NCBI GenBank assembly: GCA_036898135.1
Contig: CM072511.1
Location: 22,372,488 to 22,436,487, forward strand
DNA: 64,000 bases
Source: Oncomelania hupensis
Taxonomy: Eukaryota > Mollusca > Gastropoda > Littorinimorpha > Pomatiopsidae
Direction: 5' to 3'
In this document: positions 1-10,078 of the stretch, in pieces
How the letters are laid out: each line of letters opens with the position of its first letter
Position numbering within the stretch: position 1 is the stretch's first letter
Translations under genes and position numbers: made by a program
The notes under the pieces: generated by a model
What the model was told of the DNA's origin: nothing
What the model saw: only the letters and a program-made list of their open reading frames with translations
Databases searched by the model: none

Positions 1-1308
1 GCACATCATTATTTTTTGCTGTTACACATCAATATAATTAATGGCGCCTACGTTTAGGCCTTAAAATACGAAACAATCACAACTACAACATTTCCTGTAA
101 AGCATAGTCACGGAACATTCATCCATTATTGTCATCTTAAATAACTAAACCATGTAATTAAATGAAAATCGTATTAGGATGGGAAGAAAATAAATAAAAG
201 AAAATTACACCAAAATAAAATACTACCACTTTAAGCATATATGTTTATTTAAGCATTACGAAAACGAATAATGTTTGAATCATCCTACAATTTTTGTGTA
301 GGCCTACTTTGAAACATGCTTTGACGAGGTTTTTGTTCGCACAAGGGAGAAAACTTAAGGAAAGTAACTACTCAGTGTGCTTTATCTCCCATATTGGCCA
401 TTTACCGCACTCTTGCGATCAATATCAGCGCGGACAATTTGGAGAAAATAAGACGAAGGTGATATGGACCAGTTTTATGACGAAGCAAAGTCAGTTAATC
501 ATTAAATAAGGATATAGTCTGCACACAATATAATGTGATGAAGTGCATAAAAATAAAAAAAAAACCAATTCTTTAAAACATTTGACTTCTTCGGCTTAAG
601 GTGTAATAATCTTCTCCGCTTTTTCCAACTCCTCCTACACTCATCATAGCTATTCCCATTCCTGCCATAGAATAGCGTCTGCAACATAAAACAAATTGTA
701 GCTGAAGGTGAACCGTTTAACATTATTAATATTCAGTCTACTATATAATCAAACACATCTTGGTTACATCAAAAGGAATTGTAACAATCTCTGACGCCAG
801 CTGTTTGGACACTATTTTGTCACCCAAGCGAGCGAAATTCGAGGTGCCTTCTGGGCTAAAGTGTGATAGCCGCAATAGGAGCACCATCCAGGACGAGAAA
901 GAAAGGAGAAGGGGGGTAGGTTGGTGAAAGGATGGATGTGATCCAAGCAAAACTTAGTCAAAAGTAGATGTTAGGTGGTTTGAAGAATGAATGAAAGAAC
1001 ATGGGTACATTTAACCTTCACACCCGCAATTGACAATACGGTCGAGTGATAGCCAACCCTCCTAGGGTAGAAGGGGTTAGGGATCACAATCAACACTGAC
1101 CCACCAGAGCAATCATACTGCTAAGATGGACAGTGACAATGACCGGCCACTTTCATCAGGCCTACCGTTAGATACGGCGTATTAATTTCGCCGTTATTCG
1201 TTAGCAAGTGTCTGATTTTTATTGTGTATGAAGCCGGAGGTTTAGAATGAATGCGTGAGTACTGCGCTTTGAGCTGATATTGTGCCTTTGGAAAAAGCGC
1301 TCCATAAA
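1..1308. other. AT-rich intergenic stretch, nothing recognised
   Basis: No frame here shows a recognisable protein domain and no tRNA-like or long repeated block was found. Short open frames are below 75 codons and compositionally random. The stretch ends at the start of a trinucleotide array. Confidence 0.5.
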
Positions 1309-1487
<179 letters not shown>

Positions 1488-1967
1488 AGTTTAAACTGTT
1501 TAATTTTGTGTTCTGAACGCTTTGTTATGCATTTGTTGCCATATTTCGTGTGCATACATGTTTTCTTGAAGCATGAAAACGGCTACTGGGATACTTAGGA
1601 ACTCGCTCTACTTTTGTTTCCCTTGTAAGCGCAATAGATAGTCGATGCAGGCACCCAAATCGTGTATTTCCCCTGTGAAGCTAGGACGGTTTGCTGTCAA
1701 TGAAAGCAGTCTAAGGGAAGCAGCAACTCCCATTTTGAACGACTCATTATAGTGAAGCGCGATTGCTTCCCTTTGAAAGTGACGTAGCTACCTATACTGA
1801 AGCGTATTCGTTGAGAGTTCGGTTGATGATACTTAAAACACGCTAGCAAACAGACAAACAGATGGCCTGAAAGACAGACAGACAGACAGTCAGACAGACA
1901 GAATAAATAGACCAAGAGATGCACTGAGCGTGACAACCACGTTATAGCATTATCTGGACACTTAGGC
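1488..1967. other. Unannotated stretch, no gene seen
   Basis: No coding signal. A short AGAC-rich low-complexity segment lies at about 1870-1905. Confidence 0.5.
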
Positions 1968-2034
1968 CATGATGATGATAATGGTGATGATGAAGAAGAA
2001 GATGATGATGATGATGACGACGGCGTTGATGATT

Positions 2035-2071
<37 letters not shown>

Positions 2072-2075
2072 CGAT
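1968..2075. repeat. (GAT)n microsatellite
   Basis: Imperfect GAT/GAA/GAC triplets with scattered substitutions. Confidence 0.9.
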
Positions 2076-2803
2076 GACGGTGATGTGGACTTGCAGGGCG
2101 CAGAACGCCATGTCACATGTCGATGCGCACGTTTAATGGCTCAGACATCAGAAGAGAAAAAAACACCCTACAACAACAACACACATACACACGCACGCAA
2201 GTGCGAGAGCCATGCATAGCAGCTAGGCCGACAGACAGAGAGGCAGACAGACAAAGGGACACGAAAGACAAAGAAGGCCGATGCACAAACTTTCGAACTT
2301 TGTCCTTTTATTTCACAGAACACCATCGAACAGTTTTAAATAAGGAATTAGCCCAGAGTGTGAAAGAAGAGATGTGGCCGGTGGGAGGGGGGAGGCCGTA
2401 TAGCCAAAATATTTAGTATAGGAGGGTGAGGGGGATACAAAAAACGTACAGAAGTAAACAAGAACGGCATAACAGTAAACAAGAATATTGCACACACAAA
2501 TGTATTGACGTTGTTAACATAGGAGCACTGAACGGTTAATAAATACGTAAATAAACAAAGAGATAATATTACAAAAAGTTACAGACACGAGGAAAAATGC
2601 ACTTACCCGGAGTACTAGTGACAGGGGCGCAGACTCCAGGAATAAGGGTGACCGAAACGAGAGTTGGAAGTACCCGAAAGTATTAAGAGTAAACACCTCA
2701 ACTAACCACTGTTATCTATCCCGATTTGTTGACTATTTACTCTACCTAAAACTGAAAGCAATCACAATATCAGTGTATTACAAGCAATCCATAGGGAACG
2801 CAA
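2076..2803. other. Unannotated stretch, no gene seen
   Basis: Contains short CA- and AGAC-rich low-complexity segments (about 2180-2260). No protein domain is recognisable on either strand. Confidence 0.5.
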
Positions 2804-2877
2804 ATATCGAAATAAATAAATAAATAAATAATAATGATAATAATAATAATAGTGATAATAAATTACTACCACTACTT

Positions 2878-2935
<58 letters not shown>

Positions 2936-2981
2936 AACTACTACTACTACTATTAATAATAATAATAATGACGACAACAAC

Positions 2982-3067
<86 letters not shown>

Positions 3068-3077
3068 AAACAGAAAA

Positions 3078-3121
<44 letters not shown>

Positions 3122-3140
3122 TACTACTGCTGCTACTAAG
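2804..3140. repeat. Compound microsatellite (AATA)n-(CTA)n-(AAT)n-(CTA)n
   Basis: Successive arrays: AATA/ATA about 2812-2860, CTA about 2877-2955, AAT about 2955-3066, CTA about 3079-3139. Open frames of Leu, Ile and Val runs across it are repeat artefacts. Confidence 0.95.
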
Positions 3141-3316
3141 CTACTTACTTTTATATAGAGCTTTTCCCAAGTAAGCTTAATTCAATATGAAACACAGAAA
3201 TCCAAGAGGATGTTTGCCTTTCAATGGAGAGCAGCAGAACGATACAACCGCGAATGTCACAAAGCGCTGGAGTAAAACAAACTTTAAAATGAATTATTTT
3301 ATTATATATTTACTCG

Positions 3317-3374
3317 TTCTTTTATAGCGCTTTTCCAACTCTAGAAATGCTCAAGGCGCTGGCCGATACAGGAC
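3317..3374 (-). repeat. SINE tail fragment at the LTR insertion point
   Basis: On the minus strand this reads GGCCAGCGCCTTGAGCA followed by AGCGCTATAAAAGAAC. That is the same 3' tail seen in the SINEs at 12004-12184, 22487-22915, 29003-29156 and 29406-29708. The gmr1-like LTR element starts immediately to its right. Confidence 0.6.
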
Positions 3375-4877
3375 TGTCACGAATATAGGGGGATGGGGGA
3401 ATGAGGGTATGCAACTATTCACCCGCGCTGTGTTACCTCCTTGTCCTAGGCTAACGTGCGGTGACCTTCAAGTGAATAGCGCTGGGAATACTACAGAATG
3501 ATAGGTAGGTTGAAGACAGACGAGAGACATACAGACTTAACTAGGATAGGGCTCGACAAGGGAAGACTGGTGTAGGAATATAATATACAATAATTTATTA
3601 ACTGAGTGTAGGTCAAATGGTATGCTGGGTTTTAACTGGTTCACTAGCTAGAGTCTGTTGTAGTCCAGGGTATCTGGGAGTAATTCGGGTTTATCTGTTC
3701 AAATGTCACTGGGGAGAATATAGGTCGATTTCATCATATGGCACTATGTGACTGGGTTAGTCATAGCGTGGGTATTCAGATGCACGCCGAGTTGTGTTTG
3801 CGCTAGGGGCGCACTTATCTTCGAATGCGTGGGCGAGGGGTGCCTCCGGTGACTGGATGGGCTGTCTCGTAACTCGGACAGGCTTCGTTGGTGTGGCCCA
3901 ATGCGGGTCACTGGGTCACGCTGGTTGTGCAACAATTAGCTGGGGCGAACCGGGCAAGTGTACTGATGGCCGGTGGTCAAGCGTCACGCGTCATCAGTGA
4001 CAGCCAGAAGATAGGGCTGCACGCGGCGTGGAGTCTCTCAATAGCCCTCACAAAAACCCGTTCTGAAAAGAATCATGCTCAGCATCAGAGGTGCATACAC
4101 GCTCTGGATGCTGCTCCTTTCGGTGCGCATGCCAGATCAGATTTGAATTGTGGAAAAGCCGGGTCAAGACTGAACGGCGTTTTCCACTGCCTATTTATGA
4201 CAATAATGGCTACAGGGGTTTGTGAGAATTTACTGGCGGCCGCTAAAGTATATGAGGTTCGGCGCCTGAGAAGGGGTGATGGACGTCGGGGGTGGATATT
4301 TACATACTAGGATCAGGGGAGAGACGAGGGGTGGAAATACAGGATCATGGAGATTATGAGCAAGGGGGGTTTTATAGTCTAAAGAATGGGGCAACAAGGC
4401 ATGGGGGATTTATACAAGGATCTAGGCAGGGGCAATACATGTATAAACGCAAGCATGGCAAGTGCAACAATCAGACTATAAACATTGGATACATGAGGCA
4501 AAAATACATATCATAAACCATACATCGGGACAAATCACAGACATGATGGGAATGTTAAATGATATTGATATAAGTCTCCACTCTTACCTGGACCAGAGAA
4601 CGGGCAGAAACACGAGAATACTGGCGAGATTCAGGGGTCGCAAGGCTGGGCAACGTGTCCTCGCAGCAAACGATGTTCTCGGTTGGGCTTGAGGCAGAAG
4701 ACTGATTTACTGGGCCTCGGGTCAAGTCCGAAATCGTCGGTGGACTGCCCGGAGGGGCGGGGCTTAGAGCTGAGCCAGCGGCCGAATCGGGGGGAGATGG
4801 CTGAGAACGGGGCCAGAGTGCGAATAGGGGGGAGAGTGGTGGGGAGCAGGGCCAGAGGTCAAAGTCCGACTGTCACA
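3375..4877 (-). repeat. 3' LTR of the gmr1-like element
   Basis: 1503-bp terminal repeat, TG...CA, identical to 10079-11581 except A at 3751. A minus-strand AATAAA at 3594-3599 is a candidate polyadenylation signal. Plus-strand open frames up to 140 codons occur identically in both LTRs and match no protein I know. Confidence 0.95.
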
Positions 4878-4890
4878 GAGGCCCCCCCAA
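4878..4890 (-). promoter_or_regulatory. Polypurine tract (plus-strand primer)
   Basis: The minus strand reads TTGGGGGGGCCTC directly before the 3' LTR. This is the expected place and composition for the RNase-H-resistant plus-strand primer of an LTR retrotransposon. Confidence 0.7.
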
Positions 4891-5062
4891 GAGAAAGGCG
4901 AGGTCCTCGGCCTCGACGTAGAATCGGCCGAGAGCTCTGGCATCTGCTGCGGTGCGGGGTGCTGGCGGAGGTGGTTCGGCGGCGGCTGGGCTGTACAGGT
5001 TCGGGTGGTCGGCGGCGGATACCCATGGCTGGGGTCCGCGGGCTGCCGGGTTTCGGCGGCGG

Positions 5063-8000
5063 CTAGTGGGTGACGGCTGGCACGAATTCTGGGGCGTCGG
5101 CCCTCAGTGGGGACTCGGTGGAGTCTGTTGCGGGATGGCGGCTGAGGAAGTCCGCTCCGTGGTTATCCTTTCCTGGGATGTGCTCCAACTGGAAAGAGTA
5201 TGCCTGGAGCAGCAGAGCCCATCTCATCAGCCGGGCGTTGAGTGATTTAGACGTCGCCAGGAAAGAAAGCAGCTGATGGTCTACTTGGACAGTGAAGTGT
5301 GAGCCGTAGAGGTACAGCTGGAACTTCTGGACCGCCCAGACGAGGGCGAGACACTCCTTCTCCGACGTGGCGTAGTTCAGTTCAGCCGGCTTTAGCTTCC
5401 GGCTGGCGTACGCGACGGGGAAGAGCGTCGGGGCGTCCGCGGAGTCCCGTTGGAGTAGAACGGCTCCGAGGCCTACGTCGCTGGCGTCCGTGCGCAGGAC
5501 GAAGGGCTGTGCGTGGTTGGGTAGTCGCAGGACGGGCTGCGACGTCAGTTTGTCCTTAAGCTCCTGGAAGGCAGCTTCACATTGCGGGGTCCAGAGGACT
5601 CGGTCTGGTGCTGATTTGCGTGTTAGGCTGGACAGTGGCGCGGCAATCCCATTGTATCCGGGTACAAACTTTTGATAAAAGCCACTCAGTCCCAGGAAGG
5701 ACTGGACATCTTTCTTGGTCTTGGGGCGGGGCGCGTCTCGAAGGCGCTGGACAGTCTTTTCCAGAGGCCGGAGCTGTCCATGGCTGATGGTGTGGCCAAG
5801 GAATTCCAGCTCTTGGTAACCGAACTGGCATTTGGTCGGCCGGGCAGTGAGGCCAGCTTCTTTGAGGCGGCGTAAGAGTTGGCGCACCACTCGCAGGTGC
5901 TCCTCCCATGTCTCCGTGGCGACGAGTATGTCGTCCATAAAAGAGTGTAGGGACGGACAGTGGAGGGGGTCCAACAGCTTCCGCATCATCGTGCTGAAAA
6001 TGCTTGGGGCATTATGGAGACCAAACGGCAGAACGTTAAACTCATAGTGGCCGTCCATCGTGCTGAAGGCCAGGTACTGGCGGGATGAAGGGTGCACGGG
6101 GATCTGGTAAAAGCCCTTGCTCAGATCCACTCTGGAGAAATATCTGGCGGACTGTAGCTTCGCAAACAAGTCCGTCGGGTCGGACAGGGGTCCGGGCACG
6201 AACTGTGTTACGAGGTTCAACTGCCGGAAGTCGATGCAGAGGCGATATTCTCCGCTGGGCTTCCGTGATAGCACTATACCTGCGCTGTAGGGGGAACGGG
6301 AGGGAGTGATGACTCCGGCTTGTAGCAGAGCCTCTACTTCCGTCCTTACTACCTGCTGCTGGGAAAGTGGGACGGGGTATGGTTTCTGTCGGACGGGGGT
6401 GGGGTCCGTCAGGGTTAGTTGGACTTCTTCTAGGTCCGTCCTCCCAGGTATGTCGGTGAGGACTTCCCTATACTCGGCTACGATGGCGCGTAGTTGGCGT
6501 TGCTGGCCGGCGGGGAGTGAGGGGTCCAGAGAGACGTCCCGGAAGGATTCCTTCCCTTTTAGCGGAAATTCGGCGACGCCGGTCTCTGTACCATCCACTT
6601 CGACGGCCAGCGCGACCGTGAGTAGCGAGTGGGTGTCTGGGGCGGGTGCGGGTTGCTCCAGGTACCGCTTGAGCAAGTTGATGTGGTGGGTCCTGGGCTT
6701 TCCGCCTACCTCGATGCGATAGGTGGTACGTGAGAGCTTCTCCAGCACCGGGTAGGGTCCTTGCCAAGCTATGTCTAGCTTGTTCGTGCCGCTGGGGAGA
6801 AGCAGTAGGACCTGGTCTCCTACTTGCAGATCTCGGTCCCGGGCGCGGCGATTATGATAGCGGGCTTGTCTTTCTCTCGCCTTCTTCAGGTTGGCGGAGG
6901 CGGCTTTCCATGTGGCCTTGAGAGTTTCCTGGAGCTTGGTGACGTATTTCGTGGCGTCGACCGGTGCCTCGTCCAGTTTGGCGTCGGTCCAGCTACGTCG
7001 TAAGGCGGCTAGAGGTCCAGAAAGGGGTCTCCCAAAAAGCAGCGTGGAAGGCGTGTATCCGGTGGAGGTGTGCGGGGTCTCTCGATACGCGAAGAGCGCT
7101 GACGCGACGTAGGTGTCCCACGCTTCCGGCTGTTCGTCGGCGATCTTGCGGATAATCGAGATGAGAGTCCCGTTCAGGCGCTCGACCTGTCCGTTGCTAG
7201 CGGGGTGGTAGGGTGGAGTTCGGATATGGCGAATGCGAAGTAGTTGGAAAACTTCCTGCATGAGTTTTCCGGTGAACTGGGACCCGTTGTCGGTCAAGAT
7301 GTTGTCCGGGAATCCGACTCGTGTGAATATCGTGACGAGCGCGTCGGCGACTCGGGCGGCGTCGATCTTCGGTAGTGGAACGGCCTCACACCACATCGAG
7401 CAAGCGTCGACAAGGGTTAGTAGGTACTGGTTCCGCTTCTTGGTCCGCGGGAGGGGTCCTACTATGTCGACGGCCACTCGTTGGAAGGGCGTTCCGACGA
7501 CGACGGTGGGGCTGATAGTGACCGGTACGGTGTGATGGCGGGGCGAGTATCGTTGGCACTGGCGGCAGGACTTGACGTAGCGCTTCACGTCTTCTGTCAT
7601 CCCGGGCCAGTGGTACTGAGCGCTGATGCGTATAGTGGTCGCTCCTATGCCCATATGTCCACTTAGGGGCATACTGTGGCCAAGTTCCAGGACTTGGGGG
7701 CGAAGGGTCGCAGGTACGACGAGTTGCGAATGGTCGTCCTTCTGACGGAAGAGGAGTCCGTTCTCGACGAAAAAGTCCCCGGACTTGGGTGGAGTGCGTG
7801 CGGCGGGAAGCTTTCCGTAGCACTTGCGGAGGGTGACGTCGTCTTCTTGGGCCTTCCGGATCTGTTCCGGCATCTGGTTGGGGATCTGGGGTGGTGTCGC
7901 GGCTGTTTTCGCCTGGGCGCGCGTCTGGACGGCGGCCATCGACTCCACAGGCTGGGGCGGCATACCCAAGAATACGTAGCGGCATCCTAAAATCAGGTCA

Positions 8001-9670
8001 TACAGGGGCTGGTCCATCACGGCAGCTTGAATGGTCCCCGTGACGTATCGGCTGGTGACTCTGATCCGGGCTATAGGGAGCGTGGTGCTGGGTTGTGACG
8101 CGTCGGCCAACTTCAGGGTGATAGTTTCGCCGGTCAGGTCTTGTTCCCTGATGAGCGAGCGGCGGACGACGGCGTCGAAGGTGAGTCCAGTGTCGTATAG
8201 ACAGTGGGCTGGGCGATCGTTGACAGTCACTTGCTCGGTGACGGCCGGTCGATCGGTGGGAGTGACGACGGGGGTTACCGGGTTCCCGTCGGGAGTAACT
8301 TGGCGTAGGGCCAATACCGTGCCTTGTTTGCGACGCTGGTCGCTGATGCGGCGAAAACATTTCTCGCGGGTGTGTCCTCGGCGCTGGCAGTAGCCGCAGT
8401 AGAGCTCTGAGCTCCGCTTCCCAGGCTCTGCTCCGGGGTTTGGGCGTCCTTTAGGCGGGAGTGGACGGTGATTCGCTGGCGGGACGGGCCGGCGAGGCTG
8501 GTGGCGGGTATCTGGTGACGAGGGTGCGGGGGGATCCCGGCGAGGCTGTCTGTCGTCGGGGTGGGCGGTAAGGTAGCGGTCCGCGACGATGATAAGGTCC
8601 TCTAGTCGGGCGGCTCCCTGTTCGGCGGCGAAAGTCCGAAGTTCCGCTGGCATTGTCCCTCGGAGTTGCTCGGCTAGCATCAATTCGAGCAGTCCGTCGT
8701 ACGTTTTTGGTTCGTCCGTTTGCTCTATCCATTTGTCCCGTAGAGTGGCTAGCCGGTCGGCGAATTGTGTAAACTTCTCTCCCTTCTCTCTCCGGGAGTT
8801 CCGGAAGTTCTTGCGGTAGTGCTCACCTGAGAGCTCAAATCCATGCAGTAGGGCTTTCTTGAGGGCGGGGTAGTCGCCCTCCTCGGCGGTCGGCGTCTTG
8901 GCCAGGATTTCATAGGCCTTCCCCTTAAGGCCATGACTAAGCTTGCGATACCAGTACTGGGGGTCAAGGCTGTTTTCTCCCGCGACTCGTTCGAATCGGG
9001 CGAGATAAACTTCGATCGATTCGTCTCGTTCGACGAATGGGTCCAGGGGAAAGTTCATCCCCGGAATCGGCGGTGGGACTGCGGATATTCCGGCGCTGGC
9101 GGTGAAACTGGGGGCGATGAGCGAGAAGTCTTCGCTCGCGGGCGATGCGATACCTAGATCGCGGCGATCGCGCTCAAGCTGGAGAAGTGCTTGGCGCCGC
9201 TCAAGTTCCTTGTCCTTCCTCTTCTCCTCCAGTGCCGCGACCCTCTCGTCCTCCTCCTTCCTCCGTGCGGCGGCCCTCTCCTCCTCTGCTATCCTCTCCT
9301 TCGCCTCCTCTCTTCTCCGCTCGGCGGCTCTCTCCTCCTCTGCTATCCTCTCCTTCGCCTCCTCTCTTCTCCGCTCGGCGGCTCTCTCCTCCTCGGCTAT
9401 TTTTCGCGCGGCGGCCCGTTCTTCCGCGGCGATACGCTCTTTCTCCTCCTCTTTCTTCCGTGCGGCGGCTCGTTCCTCCGCGGCGATACGCTCTTTCTCC
9501 TCCTCTTTCTTCGCCTCTCGTTCCTTAGCCCTCTCCTCCCTCTTCAACTTCTCCTCCGCCACGTCTGCGTCCACGTTGGTGAGGACATAATCTTTGAGCT
9601 CAGCGCCGGCGAGCCCTAAGCTCTCGCCAATACTCTTGTATTTGAGCGCAAGCTCTCCCCGGTCGGCCAT
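5063..9670 (-). CDS. Gag-PR-INT-RT-RH polyprotein, gmr1-like Ty3/gypsy
   Basis: An intact 1535-residue single-frame polyprotein that would package, reverse-transcribe and integrate the element.

Visible parts in order:
- charged coiled coil (about 40-172) built from roughly 18-residue repeats;
- Gag capsid-like region (about 190-375);
- CCHC zinc knuckle C425/C428/H433/C438;
- aspartic protease DTG 493-495;
- integrase zinc-binding H665/H672/C702/C705;
- integrase core D735, D794, E830 (D,D35E spacing);
- GPY-type C-terminal module near 971-1000;
- RT (about 1093-1290) with D1182 and FMDD 1244-1247;
- RNase H (about 1388-1512) with TDAS at 1394-1397 and D1507.

Integrase precedes RT, unlike normal gypsy order. 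There is no internal stop or frameshift. The Met at 9670 is chosen because no other signal competes and the second element begins similarly (MAD). GC content is well above the flanking DNA. Confidence 0.95.
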   Translation of the reverse strand: MADRGELALKYKSIGESLGLAGAELKDYVLTNVDADVAEEKLKREERAKEREAKKEEEKERIAAEERAAARKKEEEKERIAAEERAAARKIAEEERAAERRREEAKERIAEEERAAERRREEAKERIAEEERAAARRKEEDERVAALEEKRKDKELERRQALLQLERDRRDLGIASPASEDFSLIAPSFTASAGISAVPPPIPGMNFPLDPFVERDESIEVYLARFERVAGENSLDPQYWYRKLSHGLKGKAYEILAKTPTAEEGDYPALKKALLHGFELSGEHYRKNFRNSRREKGEKFTQFADRLATLRDKWIEQTDEPKTYDGLLELMLAEQLRGTMPAELRTFAAEQGAARLEDLIIVADRYLTAHPDDRQPRRDPPAPSSPDTRHQPRRPVPPANHRPLPPKGRPNPGAEPGKRSSELYCGYCQRRGHTREKCFRRISDQRRKQGTVLALRQVTPDGNPVTPVVTPTDRPAVTEQVTVNDRPAHCLYDTGLTFDAVVRRSLIREQDLTGETITLKLADASQPSTTLPIARIRVTSRYVTGTIQAAVMDQPLYDLILGCRYVFLGMPPQPVESMAAVQTRAQAKTAATPPQIPNQMPEQIRKAQEDDVTLRKCYGKLPAARTPPKSGDFFVENGLLFRQKDDHSQLVVPATLRPQVLELGHSMPLSGHMGIGATTIRISAQYHWPGMTEDVKRYVKSCRQCQRYSPRHHTVPVTISPTVVVGTPFQRVAVDIVGPLPRTKKRNQYLLTLVDACSMWCEAVPLPKIDAARVADALVTIFTRVGFPDNILTDNGSQFTGKLMQEVFQLLRIRHIRTPPYHPASNGQVERLNGTLISIIRKIADEQPEAWDTYVASALFAYRETPHTSTGYTPSTLLFGRPLSGPLAALRRSWTDAKLDEAPVDATKYVTKLQETLKATWKAASANLKKARERQARYHNRRARDRDLQVGDQVLLLLPSGTNKLDIAWQGPYPVLEKLSRTTYRIEVGGKPRTHHINLLKRYLEQPAPAPDTHSLLTVALAVEVDGTETGVAEFPLKGKESFRDVSLDPSLPAGQQRQLRAIVAEYREVLTDIPGRTDLEEVQLTLTDPTPVRQKPYPVPLSQQQVVRTEVEALLQAGVITPSRSPYSAGIVLSRKPSGEYRLCIDFRQLNLVTQFVPGPLSDPTDLFAKLQSARYFSRVDLSKGFYQIPVHPSSRQYLAFSTMDGHYEFNVLPFGLHNAPSIFSTMMRKLLDPLHCPSLHSFMDDILVATETWEEHLRVVRQLLRRLKEAGLTARPTKCQFGYQELEFLGHTISHGQLRPLEKTVQRLRDAPRPKTKKDVQSFLGLSGFYQKFVPGYNGIAAPLSSLTRKSAPDRVLWTPQCEAAFQELKDKLTSQPVLRLPNHAQPFVLRTDASDVGLGAVLLQRDSADAPTLFPVAYASRKLKPAELNYATSEKECLALVWAVQKFQLYLYGSHFTVQVDHQLLSFLATSKSLNARLMRWALLLQAYSFQLEHIPGKDNHGADFLSRHPATDSTESPLRADAPEFVPAVTH

Positions 9671-9950
9671 GGTAAGGGAGGTGACTTACCTTAAAAAGTC
9701 CTAACCGTGATGAGGGGCGCACACAAGGGGGGTACACTGACGGAAAACAAGGGGGTGGGCTGAAATGAACTACGATGAAATTGCACAGGGGTGAATACAA
9801 CACAACATAAACACAGAGACAAAATGCAATCACTCAAAATATGGAAAAAATGAATGCAAAAAAACCTCTGCGTGCCACCACAACTCGGGAGTATAAGTAG
9901 GGGTAGGGGACCTATGTCCTATCTCTACTCGGGCTGGGGAGGAAAGCTAC

Positions 9951-10061
9951 GGGGTGGGGTGGGGAAACCTAAGTCTTTAGTCTCGTCGGGGTGGGGTGGG
10001 GAAACCTAAGTCTTTAGTCTCGTCGGGGTGGGGTGGGGAAACCTAAGTCTTTAGTCTCGTC
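9951..10061. repeat. 37-bp tandem repeat, three copies
   Basis: Units 9951-9987, 9988-10024 and 10025-10061 appear identical. Each ends in GTCTCGTC followed by GGGGT. The last unit therefore runs into the primer-binding site and each earlier unit carries a partial copy of it. Confidence 0.9.
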
Positions 10062-10071
10062 GGGGTCGCCA
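10054..10071 (-). promoter_or_regulatory. Primer-binding site, tRNA-Trp-like
   Basis: The minus strand reads TGGCGACCCCGACGAGAC, separated from the 5' LTR by 7 bases (10072-10078). It matches the complement of the eukaryotic tRNA-Trp 3' end (TGGTGACCCCGACGTGAT, from memory) at 15 of 18 positions. The tRNA assignment is inference. Confidence 0.6.
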
Positions 10072-10078
10072 AAGTTAA

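Larger units (their letters stand above)
9671..10078 (-). other. 5' leader of the gmr1-like element
   Basis: Untranslated leader between the 5' LTR and the gag start. It holds the primer-binding site and three 37-bp tandem repeats. No other feature was seen. Confidence 0.7.

Noticed and set aside
3794..4516. Plus-strand frames of 68-140 codons repeated at 10498-11220
   Set aside because: They lie inside the two LTR copies, antisense to the element, and match no protein family I know. Duplication is explained by the LTRs.
9102..9590. Plus-strand frames of 127-162 codons rich in Ser, Leu and Pro
   Set aside because: Antisense shadows of the Glu/Arg/Ala coiled-coil coding repeats of gag.
9951..10061. 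CRISPR-like direct repeats of 37 bp
   Set aside because: Units are contiguous without spacers, lie in a retrotransposon leader, and the genome is eukaryotic.
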